Positions 36,889 to 49,911 are shown, counted from the first letter of the stretch. The stretch is DNA of 64,000 bases from Sycobia sp. Sy_11 (GCA_018907035.1 JACCIC010000021.1:3729001-3793000); one strand, 5' to 3'. Program-made: numbers and translations. The notes: generated by a model not told the origin, from the sequence alone.

Positions 36889-37799
36889 AGTTAGTGAGTG
36901 TGAAGTACAAGAGACAAGTATAGTTCGTATAATATATTTGTATACAGAGACCATTGATCTGATGTGATTCTTTCATGCATCACTCGTGCATGTACTTTGT
37001 ATACATATTACGCAGATCTATGTCTTATTTATACAAATAAAGGATAAACACGGAGCAATTTTAAAAAGCGAACGCATCGGAGGAAGAGAAAGCGCGAGAT
37101 CAGATAATGCGGTGAAAGCATTATACTAAATATACGTGTATACGCGCATCGGTAGCAGCTTCTTTTTCGAGAAGGCGAGATTTTTATAGGTCAAAGCTTC
37201 CTTCTTTTTTTTTTCTTTGGTTAGTTTGGCGCGTTCGTAAGTACAAGATCGGCGAATAATTGTATCCTCGCGGAGATGTAATAGTAAACATAAGAAACGG
37301 TAAATGCATTATATATGAATGGTTGCCCGCAAATTCTTCTGGCGCGCATTCTTGCAGTAAGTAAGATTGAGCTTTGCATTACTTTTTATTATATTTTCTC
37401 TGAGATTTTTTATTATTGTTGGAAATAGATAAATATGAAAGAATGTGAATACCAGCAGTAAATGCTTTTATCGATTTATATTCTAAATTAGACGGACATG
37501 TCGAGTGCGTTTATATCCCGATCGCAAGTTCTGTTACAGTAATAAATATATTACTTCTAGCCAAAAATACCGGGAAATTGGAATTAAGCTTTTATTTCTA
37601 AGTTGACACTATCGTCATTCTCATTTGAGTCGATTTGCGCGACAAAATATTAATTTGCTTTTGATATACGCATCCTTTTCGATACAGTTCAGAGGGGATT
37701 TTTCCTTTTTCGATAATGTCTGAAATTAATCAACAATGCAATTCGATTAAATATTGTGAGCGAAACGAAATTTCTGCTGCCGTAATATTTAGACTATTA
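36889..37799. other. Non-coding DNA before the transposon graveyard
   Basis: No gene or repeat could be recognised. Confidence 0.5.
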
Positions 37800-38270
37800 T
37801 AGGAGACCTTCGGTGAGCAAACTCTATCGAAATCAAGAACAATTGCGAATGGTACAAAATATACAAAAAGGGTCGAAAAAGCGTTCAAGTCAAGGCACGG
37901 CTAGTTTGATCATCAACATCAACTGATGAGCTACACATAAAAGAGAATAGTTAAAGATAATTTTGCGTGACCATTTGAGCCTCAGAAATGTGAGGTCTCG
38001 ATTGGTGTCAAAAAAGCTCAATTTCATCAAAAAATAGCGCCGCGTCGAAATGTGTCAAACAATTCTTTCCGATTAATAAAAAAGTGAGTGGAGATCCAAA
38101 AAAATCATACCAAAAAAAAGTAAGTCAAAAATCAAAGTCACGTTATCGGTTTTTATCTTTTATGGTGGTGGGGTATATTACGATTTCCTTCTATCCGGTC
38201 CAACTATCAATAAAGAATATCATTTGGGTGTTATGCGTCTTTTACAGTTGCCTGCATTTTGAAAGTATCA
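37800..38270 (+). pseudogene. Mariner-type transposase remnant (N-terminal and central part)
   Basis: Broken frames read GEQTLSKSRT and then, after a shift, CEWYKIYKKGRK, matching the N-terminal DNA-binding region of mariner transposases. Further on, KVTLSVFIFYGGGVYYDFL and INKEYHLGVMRLL match the catalytic-core region around the second Asp, where mariners read KVMLTVFFDYxGVVHxEFL and VNKEYYLxVMRRL; here the Asp is replaced. Several stops and frameshifts make it dead. Terminal repeats were not located. It lies 5' of the copia remnant. Confidence 0.7.
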
Positions 38271-38390
38271 AAACTATGCATTCCGTCTTTTCCAAATAAC
38301 AATGGTTACTCCAAAGATTTCTCTATCATTATATTTACCTTGCGAACAAGCGCTTAGTCGACAGCTATACTGCGTATTGCAATCGAGTCG

Positions 38391-38393
<3 letters not shown>

Positions 38394-38444
<51 letters not shown>
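38394..38444. repeat. (TA)n microsatellite
   Basis: About 25 TA units between the mariner and copia remnants. Confidence 0.95.
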
Positions 38445-38450
<6 letters not shown>

Positions 38451-38879
38451 AAATAAATTCAGTATTTCTTACCATGTTAATAAAATCTAAAAAAAAAATG
38501 TGGATTGAGGGATAAGGTGCAAAGAGGCTCCGCAATCCTTTCTACGCTACGTTGCGGTGCCAACGAATTGGGGACAGGGACAGCCCTTGTCGCAGACAGC
38601 AACCGTTGGGCAGAACCGCCGCTCCGGAGCTCGTCGGAGATCGACAGGGAGGCCAATATTGACAAGGCCTAGTAACTTTATCATTCCTAGAATTATATCC
38701 TGATCATATTACACAGTGTATTCATTGATTGTTCCAACAATCTCTATCGCAAAACCATAAGTGACTGCACAGTTCATATTTCTAAAGAAAATTAGTATAT
38801 CACGCCAAAAGTAAATTTCGGTTGACCGAGTAACAGATCGATGCTCGCGCACTTTATTCAGACCTAGTCAACGTCGAAA

Positions 38880-41425
38880 ACGAAATTCAAAATGCCGACG
38901 CCCACTAATGTTCGACAAGCTGTCTCATCATCGAAGCGGTTTGATCTGTGGAGGGGGGTCGATTCTCATCGAACTGAGAAAACAATATAGCCGCCCCGTT
39001 ATTATAGGAATTATCCCAAACATCAAGGTCAAAAAAAGACTAGAAAAGTTCATATGTACATCAGCTGAGTATATACAAGCCGTTACTTTAAATACAGCTT
39101 GTAAATACCAAAGAAGAAGGGCTAGCGAATAAGGTGAATACTTTAGAAAATGTTTCAGAACGTATGTTGCTAGCCAGAATTCTTTTCACACCTCCAAAAA
39201 AATACATCCATTTTCGCAGTATGTGGTACTCCATCGATGCAATCAAAAAGACTGACTCCAAAGGACATATTTCTAAAACTTGTTACAGAAGTCAAAATTA
39301 TGGAATATTCAAGAAAGAAGAGCCACTGTGATGCAATCAGATCCAGAAGAAAAGGTTATATTAAAAATAACTTTAGTAGGTAGGATCAGTGCTCTTAAAG
39401 GCAACTTTTGATTGATTGATTTAGGCTCATTAGATCACATGTATTATCGAAGTGAATAGTTCGACAAATTTAATAAAATTTGATACATCGTTAAATGTAA
39501 TTATATAGGCAACGGTGAAAATAGATCTCCATGTGATAAAAGTATATCATAGATATTAAGGCTTTTGTAAATGAAAAATACATTGTGGACAAAATTCAGA
39601 ATGTACTTAAAATACATCAAAACATATTTTCAGAAAAAAAAAACTATCACAAAAAGAGGTATTTTTCTATTCCGAATCGCGCTAAACGTGCAGAAGCAAC
39701 ACGTACGTTCTCTGATTTATTAAAAATCCGAATTACCATTATCCTATGGGCAGAAGCGATAAGTGATTTATATTTTAAATAAAATAGGACCACTTAGGCA
39801 ATCGGGAAAGACGTATGAATTATGGTAGGAAAAACCTGAAATAATTAATTATTTGACAGTTTTTGGTACAAAATAAGAATAAGTAGAAAATGACACAAAT
39901 TAGTTCAAAAGTCTCAGAAATAATAATTTATAGGGTTTATCGAAAATTATAACCGATATTGTATATATGTACCTAGTATAAAAAATGTAGTTATCATTTC
40001 GGACATCATTTTTAAGCAAGAAAAAGGACTATTGATAACTGTTAAAATAGATAATGAAAATGAAGTTCAAAAAATTATTATTAATTGTTTTAATAGTGAA
40101 AATACTAATAGTAATAATTAAAATAGTACCGCAATATTCAAATAAAACAGGTAAAGAAGTGCGTGATAGAAGTAAAATGTAAAATCCAACAAACAGATTT
40201 TTATTTTTATCCGTTATCGTATACAGTAGAAGTTTTACTTGACAGTACTCGTATAATGCAGTAATTATATCTCGAAGGACAAAGACCACTGCAAGATGCG
40301 ATGAAAGAGGAAATTTCTTCATTGTACGTATGAATATCGTGCATGGTCCTCATTGAGAAACCAGACAGTCGTAAGATCATAAATAGTGAATAGATTTATA
40401 CGAAAAAAATTAAATTCTGAAGGTTGTTTACGTTTTCGAGCGCGCTTAGCTATAAAAGACTCAAAAAAAAAAACGAAAAGAATTGATTACTAAGGAACAT
40501 GTAGTATGGTAATAACATTCGGTATAATGATATATACTAAGTCTCACAGCGCAAGACAATTTGTAATCAGATCAGTTGAATATTAAAACTGCATTTTTAT
40601 ATGGGAATATTAGCGACAAGATTTTTATGAAACAATCGGAGATTTTCGTGAAACAAGCACCTAAGTGTTGGGCTGAGCATATTTCAGGTTGGATTAAAAA
40701 TTTTGGGTTCAAACATATCCGCGTTATTATATATTTAAAGAAGAACGACAATTAATGTTTTTAGCTATGTACGTTGATGATGATGTTGTCGCAGCTATGA
40801 GCGAAAATATAATTGACAGATTATTTGACGAGCTGAACAAACATTTGAAAACCGTCAGAAGAAAAAATGTAAATAATTGACTGCGAGTAGAAATTTTATA
40901 TATTAAGAAAATTATACTCTTATACTCGTATATAACTTAATTGGTATGCTTGTGTTGAAGGAAACTGTGTGTAGTTTGATATCTTTACAAGTAGCTTGTA
41001 AGCCTGATATAAATGTCGTTGTAAATTTTATATCGCGCGTCTTAGATAAACCTACTGTAAACTACATTGTTTACTCGTGAGGCGTATTATGCGTATAACA
41101 CTTTATAACTTTCAGCGATGCCAGAATTTGAGACATTGAAATGCGAAAATCTACCTCTGGAACGGTTTGTCAGTATACAGATGCTGTAATTACATAGCAA
41201 AGTAAACGGTAACAATGTGTAACCATATCGACAACTTATGCCAAATAGGTAAGTGCAACTACAACAGCAACAGCAATTATATGGCTTAAAAAATAATTTT
41301 CAGATTGTGAAGTAAATATAACTAAATAAAATTGGTGTGCAGATAATATGAGCGCTCTGAAATTAATAAGAAAAATATGGAATATCGTCAAAGGACTGAA
41401 AAAATGGACGTAAAGTCTCACTTTG
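38880..41425 (+). pseudogene. Ty1/copia retrotransposon gag-pol remnant
   Basis: Plus-strand fragments appear in the copia order, each broken by stops and frameshifts. A gag-like piece SERMLLARILFTPPKKYIHF is at about 39,155-39,215. The integrase C-terminal region reads ILWAEAISDLYF at about 39,740. The RT N-terminal region has DAMKEEISSLY at about 40,300 and EKPDSRKIIN. The RT core has LNIKTAFLYGN at about 40,575 and MYVDDDVVAAM, containing the catalytic YVDD, at about 40,767-40,800. ACKPDINVVVNFISRVLDKP follows at about 40,995. RNase H pieces end with CADNMSALKLIRK near 41,370. Copia polyproteins carry integrase before RT, as here. No LTR pair was identified. Non-functional. Confidence 0.78.
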
Positions 41426-41539
41426 TACGGAAATTATATATGCAAAAGGCGATATAAATGCTAATGACAAAATCGTTGTCAAAATCACGATTTTTATACA
41501 TATAATTTTAAAAACTCGATTCCCATCGGTTCGCAACCA

Positions 41540-41630
41540 TCGTGTATTCGCCTGACTTGGCACCATTATGACTTCTGGCTATTCATTTGACTCAAGAGCT
41601 CGAAAACCGGGGGTGGAACGAATGCAAAAG
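41540..41630 (+). pseudogene. Mariner transposase C-terminal fragment
   Basis: YSPDLAP at 41,545-41,565, then after a one-base shift YDFWLF, reproduces the mariner hallmark around the third catalytic Asp. It is a short relic lying between two copia pieces, so it cannot be the simple continuation of the 37.8-kb mariner fragment unless the locus was rearranged. Confidence 0.55.
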
Positions 41631-41634
41631 AATA

Positions 41635-41760
41635 ATTAAAGATCTTTCGAGTTATAAACCAATTTCCGGTATTTTTTAGCCATAGTAGTAAAGTGTTCGA
41701 AAAAATATGGTCCAATATTTTTTTAATGATTGCAAGATTCTTTCAGTTAATTTATAAAAT
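41635..41760 (+). pseudogene. Possible LINE reverse-transcriptase fragment
   Basis: SSYKPISGIF followed in another frame by SSKVFEKIWSN resembles the non-LTR RT block NYRPISLLPxxSKVFEKxxxN. The match is short and broken, so the call is tentative. Confidence 0.35.
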
Positions 41761-41806
41761 ATAAACTAAAGAATATTTTTTATCATCCTTACAATCCAAC
41801 ATGTTA

Positions 41807-41911
41807 TTGTTTATGATCACCCTTGTATATTCTAAAATACAAAAACTACTACTAAAAATAATAAAAAAAGGAATGAATATATTATTGTTAGCAAAGGTTA
41901 ATCTGACTGCT
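41807..41911. repeat. Dispersed repeat, copy 2
   Basis: Second copy of the block described at 32,851-32,992, in the same orientation and inside the interrupted copia element. Confidence 0.5.
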
Positions 41912-42394
41912 CTCGCCATAAAATTGACCGAATCTATGTATCTATTTCGTCCAATGCTTCGAGCCGCTTCGACTCCTCCTCAGGAATTGGATATTTGTGT
42001 AATCTAACAACATTTTACTGTCAATGATATTCCAATAACATTGCATTTATCATATTTAAAGTGTAATGGTATTTAGAAATATTTGGAAAGAAATACTGAA
42101 GAAATTAATATTCGAAATTTGTATATAATTTTTTGTTATTGCATTGGCTTGCATTATTTTTTAAATATTTGAAATAGAATATAATAACTGAGAAAACTTA
42201 ATTTAGTTTACGTACGTAATAAGTCAATATCATATTTCAATTGTTATATTTCAATTTGAATATGAGAAGGACATTATTTTGGGCGTGAGAAAAAATTAAT
42301 TATTTGATTTGAACGAAAAGGTTACCTGCCTTCTATTGCTTAATCGTAAATCTTAATCACGGTCAAGGGTAATAATGTTAAAAAATGGATCATA

Positions 42395-42490
42395 AATGTA
42401 AGTTTATAGAAATTGAGTATTTAACGAAGTTCAAAATTGTTAACAACATATTTACAAAGCCGAATATAATAGGCAGCGATGTTTAACGGA
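42395..42490 (+). pseudogene. Copia polyprotein C-terminal tail fragment
   Basis: IEYLTKFKIVNNIFTKP matches the end of copia RNase H, where functional elements read about ...TxxQxADIFTKP. It lies roughly 1 kb after the RNase H piece that stops at 41,425, with mariner- and LINE-like fragments between, so the copia copy appears split by later insertions. A purine-rich stretch (GGGGAGGG, about 42,548-42,555) follows and might be the old polypurine tract. Confidence 0.55.
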
Positions 42491-43133
42491 CAATTACTCT
42501 CGATAGAATCTGAATTGCATTTTTCTTTCCTTTCGTATATCAGGTGCGGGGAGGGTAGATTATTACATGTGGGTGAAGAGTGACGCTATTGGCTAAATAG
42601 TAAACATCTGCGATGAAAATAGTCCAGTGTAAGAAAAAAAGATGAGGCAGGAGTTTACATGCTAATACTTACAATGCATTAGAAGAGTTGATTTCTAAAT
42701 TCGTTCGAATTTAGCTTATCTCGATATTGATGGCGAGACCTTGTACAGTTATCATTCTTTACTGTTACAATTTAATGCTCGACTTTACTTCTCGGAGCTT
42801 CTCAAACATTTGATCTATAAAATGTTTGCCTAAATTAATTAAGTATAGATTTTTTATAGATACTGAGTAATTGTATATTCTTTAATTTAAGATGTGCAAT
42901 ATTAATTTTGAAATAATATAATCTGTCACTTGTTCTGAAATAACCGATTGAACAGACATGTCCAGCATATTTTTACGGAATAAATGTTATGGTGAAGGCA
43001 ACATTTTGAAGTGTGTATTGTATGTAATATTTACGTTACATTATTACTTTTAAAATATTTCAAATGTAACGTATCTGGTATATTATAGTTGTAATTTACG
43101 TAATGTATAATACAATTTTAATTTCAGTAATAT

Positions 43134-43136
<3 letters not shown>

Positions 43137-43181
<45 letters not shown>
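43137..43181. repeat. (AAT)n microsatellite
   Basis: About 15 AAT units, the only clear trinucleotide array in the window. Confidence 0.95.
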
Positions 43182-44273
43182 GCAAAGAAACATTTATCTG
43201 CCTTATCTGAACATTTGTAAAATAAGTAATGATAGCGCGTCGGTAATATTAAAAAGTATAATAAATAAAAAATCGATCCTTTTTTCACTGCGGATGCCGG
43301 TCAAACCACCGGCCACCATTCGTTTTTACCAACACAAATGCGTTACTATATATACACCAATATGAATATCTTCTCAGGATTCCTCACTAACTTACTATCT
43401 CCTCTTTTTTATACCGTATAAACAATGATTTAGGTGGCCGGGGGTGTAGTGCAGCTCGATTGCTCGCTGGATCAGATCACTCTGAACCGAAAGTATCTGC
43501 GAAATGGTACTTTCTCGTGGTGATATGACTTATATTGAAATATACCGGCTCTTTTGTGATGTACTGAGCTCATCATAGCGCGTAAAGGAGATGTATAATA
43601 CGGCTTTGTAGTCAGCAGCATCGTTGATAAGAAACAAATGCTTATTCTAAGAGCAGTATTCCAACTGATGTTATAATTTTTAATATTACCAAGAAACTCG
43701 TTAAAAATTAATACCATGAAATACAAAATCCAATAATGTTTTCATCTAATACTGACATCGGCTTTGTTATATAAAAATTACATTTAAAGCTTTATAAAAA
43801 AAGTTAATTATACAAACTACCTGTAATAAAAAAACTATAGTGTGAATGTTTATCATTTTACCACAAGGCATAATCATTTACTTCTTTCTTTGAATCTGAC
43901 CTGAAGAAATGGGATTTTTTCTATAAAAAATTTCTTCTATAACTATAAAGTATACCCGGTTTTATTATAGTAAGTAGTTACTATTTATTTTAAGTAAAAA
44001 TGTACAATATCTTGGAAGTAGAAAAGCGTTCGGCGTTAGATCTTTCAACTTTGCAGACGGTTCGTTTTAGAGTTGGTCAAATTGTTTTTATCTAATAAGA
44101 ATTTAACTGTATAATTCGAGAAAAATAGTACTTTTTTAGCTACTTTAAAATGTATGTGACAATATTGAATTAAACAGCTCTCAAAATCGAATGAAGAATA
44201 ATACAATTTATTAGAAAAATCAACGTGAGATTATATTAATTTGAATAATTACTCAAATACCCAAATATATACG

Positions 44274-44275
<2 letters not shown>

Positions 44276-44342
<67 letters not shown>
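44276..44342. repeat. (TA)n microsatellite
   Basis: About 30 TA units with minor interruptions, downstream of WDHD1. Confidence 0.95.
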
Positions 44343-44346
<4 letters not shown>

Positions 44347-44407
44347 TAATTTAAGGTAACAAGTTTTGAAGATGAATTAGCTGAAGAAACATTTAAAATA
44401 AAATATT

Positions 44408-44413
44408 TTTATT
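44408..44413 (-). terminator. Poly(A) signal AATAAA (minus strand), WDHD1
   Basis: TTTATT on the plus strand, about 136 bp past the WDHD1 stop codon. Confidence 0.5.
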
Positions 44414-44548
44414 ATATATTTACAGTATTATTTTATAATAATTTCAATTTAAAACATTTCATGTTGTTATGTTTGTACGAATAAAATTATTTTTACATTG
44501 TAAATTTGTATTTATAAAACGCATAAAAAAATTAAATCACTTAGTCTA

Positions 44549-47500
44549 TTAATCATCACGAGCAAATTCTGATAATTTACTAGACGCTGATCGTTTTAAC
44601 TTATTATTTTCATCAACCTGGTCAACACTCAACTTTCTTTTTTTAATATTTTCATCCTCTTCATTTGAATTTAAAGATTCTGCGTTTGTTACCTGAGGGC
44701 TAACTTCTTCTTTGAACTTTCCATAAGCTATTTTCATTCGTTGATTAGCATCCAGATCTGGACTTTCGCCTTCCAATTTTTGCTTATTTTTTTGATACCA
44801 ACTTACAAATGACTCTTTTTGAGGAGCTTTAGTTTTTTTAGGCTTAGGTTGATTAATTATTGGAGAGCATATTGGTTTTTGTGGTTCTTCAATAGTATTT
44901 AATCCAGAAAGGCCTGAAATGATTAATAATATTTCAATGGATAAAACGTACTACTCGAGGTTCTCAAAATTTTGAATAAACGCATTTATATATAAAATAA
45001 ATAAATAGGTAGTTAGGAGATTCAAAACGATCAAAGAGTAGTTAACGATTTTAGTAATAAACAAAAATAACACATTTATGAAATGAACATAGGTATGAAA
45101 TCATATTAAATCATCAATCATATAAAACAGTTTTTCTTAGTGCTTATGAATAAAAACCTGAGTTCAAAAATTAAACTTCTAACTAAAATCAGTAAATGTC
45201 TATTCATTTTTAATTTATCATACCGACTGACTTAAAAACTAAAAGTTTATATTCGGTTTATGTTTTGCTTCTTGATTCATAAACTTTAAGCTACATTTTC
45301 TTTTTACCTTTGGAAGTGGGTGTATTTCCCCTTTTTAAAAAAGGATTACTTCTTCGACCAAATGTTTGACTAGGCATTAAGGGCTTAATTTCTACACTAG
45401 GTGTTGAAATATTGGGCGTTAAAAGAGGTTCTTCTTCTTCAATCCTTTCAATATTCTCTTCAAAAATATCCTCTTGTGTTGCAGTTTCTTGAATAACTTC
45501 ATCAGATTCTTTAATTTCAGCAATAGTTTCTATTTTATTAGCTAAAGGAATTCTATTTACACGTCCACAGTATTTTATAGCTAATTCTAAGACTTTCTGA
45601 GATGCGATTTGTTCACATATTTCTATCACGCGGAAATCTACATTATTCCGACAAGCAGCCTAAAGAAAATAATAGAAGTTACTATTTTGACATTCTAATA
45701 CAATAGCAACATAGTATTAACATACTAAAAATAAAGATACTCTATTTGTAATCATTACAACTATTTCTCATTCTTTAATATTTAAGTTAAATATGTAATT
45801 GACAATTAATAAGTTAAATAAAATAATGTTAATTATAATTGTAATAATGCAAAATATCCTCCATTCTGATAAAAATAAATTATCAAAATAGCGATCTTTT
45901 CTTAATAGACTAAATATTCCTGTTCTAAGACATACACATATTGCAAGCTTAATTTTAGTGAAAAAAATCAGGCAAACACTCTTTGTAAAGTGCCTCAGAA
46001 AAAATTTGGTATACAAAAATTGAACTTGAGTTGGTCATCGAGCATCCCCAAATCGTCAAGTAAATTCCAACCTTTAATGATACTTAACAACCTGACATGT
46101 TTACTGACTAAACAAACAATGATTGTTAATTTTTTTTAATATTATGTTAAACTTTGATAATTCAAATAAGTAATAAATATACAAATATAAATGCTTTTTA
46201 AGAACTAATAACATCATTTGTAATTTATAATCTTTAATCTATTAAGAATGAAGATTTTATAGTTAAAATATTTATTCATAAGAAGTATATATATGTCTAC
46301 TTATTATTTACAGATACTTACTACTATTAATTCTAGAACAGTATCTTGTTCTTTAAGAGGATTGCTTCCAAGTCGCCATAGTTTCGCTTCTTTTTGAGAT
46401 TTTTCACTGCTGGGTTCACATAACGGTATAGTTAATGGTATTTCAGTAACGATTGGCCGTGGTGTAGTAGGAGGGTAATGACTTCCTTTGCATAATATGC
46501 AACGTGCATTTCTCTCTGACTCACTTATACCAATAATAAAATAATGATCAAATTTACCTTTGTTCTATAATATAAAAATTTTTAGATTTACATCTACTTT
46601 AAAAAATTTAGAAGTACTTTTACTTAAACCAATATAAATTTTTAAGACGAGTAATTACTATCTTTAAATTTATAACTAAGTTTTTTTTATAAATTTTTAA
46701 TTTATAAATTAGACAATTTTAAGTGCTTGATAGAAGATATAAAAAAGTCACCTGTCTGCTTGTATTGCTAGCAACTCTCCATAGTGAAGATTTCCTATCA
46801 TAAATATTTATTATTCCTTCAGCATCCATAATTACAGGAGAACCAAGATCAGAAAAACCAAGCCACATTAAATTTGAAGCCGGCGAAAGAGGAACTTGTA
46901 ATGTGTAACTTTTTAAGTTTGGTCCACTGATTCGAATCCACAATAAACTTAAATTCTGATCACCAAATGCTCCTGAAACAATGATTCAAAATTTATAAAT
47001 TTTATGAATAATAATTACAATTGCAATTTGAGTTCATTAAGAATCATTGATTACATAGTTACGTGATACATTTATACATACTTAGATGAACAATTAAAAG
47101 CTTATCAATAGAAAAATCCGAAAAGATTGAAACTAAATATTTTTTTTGATTGATATTATAATAAAAATAATTATTGACAAAAAAATAAAATAATTTACCT
47201 ATACTAGAATGATAAGTTACAACTAAATTATGTTCGTAACCATTCATGGCAACCACTGGACCAGGTAAAGCTATAACTTCTCTTTGAGTTCCACCAGGCA
47301 TAAACAGCCTTAAATTTCTTAAACTTGTTGCAACAGCTACAAAATTACTTCCAGCTGCAACTGCTTCTGCTATTTCATCATCGGGCAGTTCTATACTCCA
47401 TTCTTTATTTCCAGAGCCATATCCTATAGTTTAGAAAAGGACAAATATATTTTAATGTATTATTAATTAATTTAACAAATACCTTTCTTATTAAAATAGT

Positions 47501-47796
47501 ATATTCCAACTTTTTATTTGAATATTTACATTACACATTATATATGCAGTACAATAATATTTTTATTTATGAATCTAGCAGTCATTAATTCTTATATTTA
47601 ATACATTTTTTAAAGAATCTAAAACATGATTTATTTCAATTAAATAATAATAATATTTGACTGTGTTTACAACTATTGAGATTATAATAATTGTATAATA
47701 GGATAAATTCATATATACTATTAAATATTGAGAATTATATATTAAAAATATAAATTTTTTTCACATATCAAATTCTATTTTTCAGTTATATATCAG

Positions 47797-47853
<57 letters not shown>

Positions 47854-49814
47854 TATGTACCTTGCAATGCTACAACAACAACTTTACTTGCAGCATTTTC
47901 TAACGAAGGTCCGGAAAGTACAAGAGCTTGGGCTGATAATGCTGCCATTGTATGGTGTAAATAATTATTGATATGCATGGCATGATGAACCATTGTATCA
48001 TGAAAATTAACTTCTATATTACTACTTTCATGATCCTCTGATGTAAAACACATCACTATTCCTACGTCATTCCAAACCTATATTATGTAGAATATTAAAA
48101 TATATATTAAAAATTATAGTACTGAAGATATTCTATAATTTACCATATAACGAGATAATAAATGAATTGGAGAAGATCCAGGCTGAAACGGCTTTTGTAA
48201 ATTTATTTCAGGTAAAACTCGTTCTACCACAGATTGTTTTTCTGATGTATCAGATTCACTTTTTTCATCGTCATCAAGAACAGATGCTTTTATTTTACTT
48301 AATGATATTAAATTATCATCATCTGCCAAATCATTGTCATAATCAAAGTTGTTATCAGCTGCATGTCCATTAGGAAGAGATTCTCCATTCAACTCATTAG
48401 TTAAAGGAGATTTATCTCCCTTCTTTGATATATGCTTAATAAATCAATTCAAAAATATTAATCAAACCTTTAACCAAGATTATTTTTATACATTACAATT
48501 TAAATGAATACATACAACTTCAATGCATGCAAGTTGTCCAAGAGCATCACAATATGCTAATTCATTTGATTCATTTGGATTCCATACAAGAGAAGTAATT
48601 TTAGCATTCCGTCGATGTTCAATATATCCAATTACTTCATTATTTTCAACATCCCAAACTATGATTTCGCCATAAGTAGAACTTGCTGCTAATAGTTTGC
48701 CACATTCAGAGAATTTACATATACTTAATTCCTAAAATATAAATTAAAAAATCTTTTATTTCTGTAACGGTTGCAATATTTAATCCTAAAATTGTTAACT
48801 TATTTTTTTCATTTACATTTTTTATCTCAGTAGCTTTTAATCTGAATGATTCTTTCCATGTATTTCTTTCTACTACAATAACTTCTTTAACATGTGGATA
48901 TGCCAAATAATCTCCTTTTATAGGATGGAATGAAGGGCATGCATAAACTTTTGCTGTGAAAAAAGAATTACATTTTGGAACAATATTATTCCAGGTTTGA
49001 ACTGATCTCTTATTTTTAATACTCCAAACTCTAATTGTACCATCACCACTGGAAGATGCCTATAAGACATTGAAAATTTAAAAAGAAATACAATTTTAAT
49101 ATTATAAAAAAATAAATATATATATAATCATACAACAAATTCTTCTCTTGGATCAAGTGATAATCCTAATATAGGAGCTTCATGACCAGTTAATTCAATA
49201 TTTTCTAATGTGACAAGATTTGAGACTTGAATGCGCATATCACTGGATATTTTATTAAAAAATTAATTAATCAATTATATTTAAAATATAAAAATATAAT
49301 TATAAAATTTTTTAGTACCAAGCACCAGAAACAATCAAACTGCTCTCTTTTGTAGTTGCTAATGCAGATATAGTAGATGCAAATCTAGTAACAATTCCTT
49401 CTCTTTCTAAATCTGGATGAGTAAGAATTTGTACTGTATTATTGTCATTTCCAACATATAATTTATCTTTCTAAAAATAAAGATTAAGTTATACGTAACT
49501 GTAGAATAATAAAATATTTTAAAGGCAATAAATACTTTCGAAATCACAACTGTTGCTTGTTCAGATATACAACTAGCTGATGGATCATCATCCAACAAAT
49601 TAACCCATGCTCGAACATCTCCATCAGTACCACAAGTCACAAGACCGCCCCTACATAATTAAAATATAAGAAATTGAATAGTTTTACTGTTTTTATATTA
49701 ATGCCATTAAAAATATTTAAATTAATTATTTACTTACTTTTCACCTGTGAAATAACAAACATCTGTATGACCTTCTGGATGAGCATAACGTTCAGGTTTT
49801 TTAATTAGAGGCAT
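44549..49814 (-). CDS. WDHD1: WD repeat and HMG-box DNA-binding protein 1 (AND-1/Ctf4)
   Basis: Exons in coding order are 49738-49814, 49536-49650, 49319-49470, 49134-49242, 48817-49059, 48516-48731, 48144-48434, 47861-48077, 47199-47423, 46752-46972, 46322-46564, 45308-45659 and 44549-44913, encoding 941 aa. It is the replisome scaffold linking CMG helicase to DNA polymerase alpha-primase. Residues 1-300 form the WD40 domain (TCGTDGDVRAW, SGDGTIRVW, ASSTYGEIIVWDVEN). Residues 305-400 are an acidic linker (DDDNL, DDDEKSESD). Residues 402-700 match the conserved Ctf4/SepB-type second beta-propeller domain. The C terminus has a basic, HMG-like segment (KESFVSWYQKNK to RMKIAYGKFKE, about 853-889) and a lysine/arginine-rich tail. 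It is shorter than the 1129-aa human protein. Start context AAAATG is good. Exons are AT-rich and CpG-poor. An E2F-type site lies about 100 bp upstream. Confidence 0.95.
47799..47850. repeat. (TA)n microsatellite abutting a WDHD1 donor site
   Basis: About 26 TA units ending 10 bp from the exon 8 edge at 47,861. Confidence 0.95.
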
Positions 49815-49911
49815 TTTAATAAAATTTTTATATTATTAAATATTTCTATGTTTAACAGAAAAAACAATGATATTTCGTATGAGCAGGTATGAGCAAAGAA
49901 GCTGATACGAG

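Larger units (their letters stand above)
42556..44548. other. Intergenic DNA, including the 3' flank of WDHD1
   Basis: No gene is seen. It contains an (AAT)n array (43,137-43,181), a (TA)n array (44,276-44,342) and a GC-rich hairpin GCCGGT-CAAACC-ACCGGC near 43,297-43,314. The part just before 44,549 is the WDHD1 3' untranslated region, with a minus-strand poly(A) signal at 44,408-44,413. Confidence 0.5.

Noticed and set aside
38477..38665. 62-codon minus-strand frame in a GC-richer block
   Set aside because: No domain recognised; lies between mariner and copia relics and is probably part of a transposon leader.
48715..48816. Continuation of the WDHD1 frame past residue 232
   Set aside because: Reading through gives a non-conserved tail; a GT donor at 48,816 and AG acceptor at 48,732 restore the WD-repeat frame.
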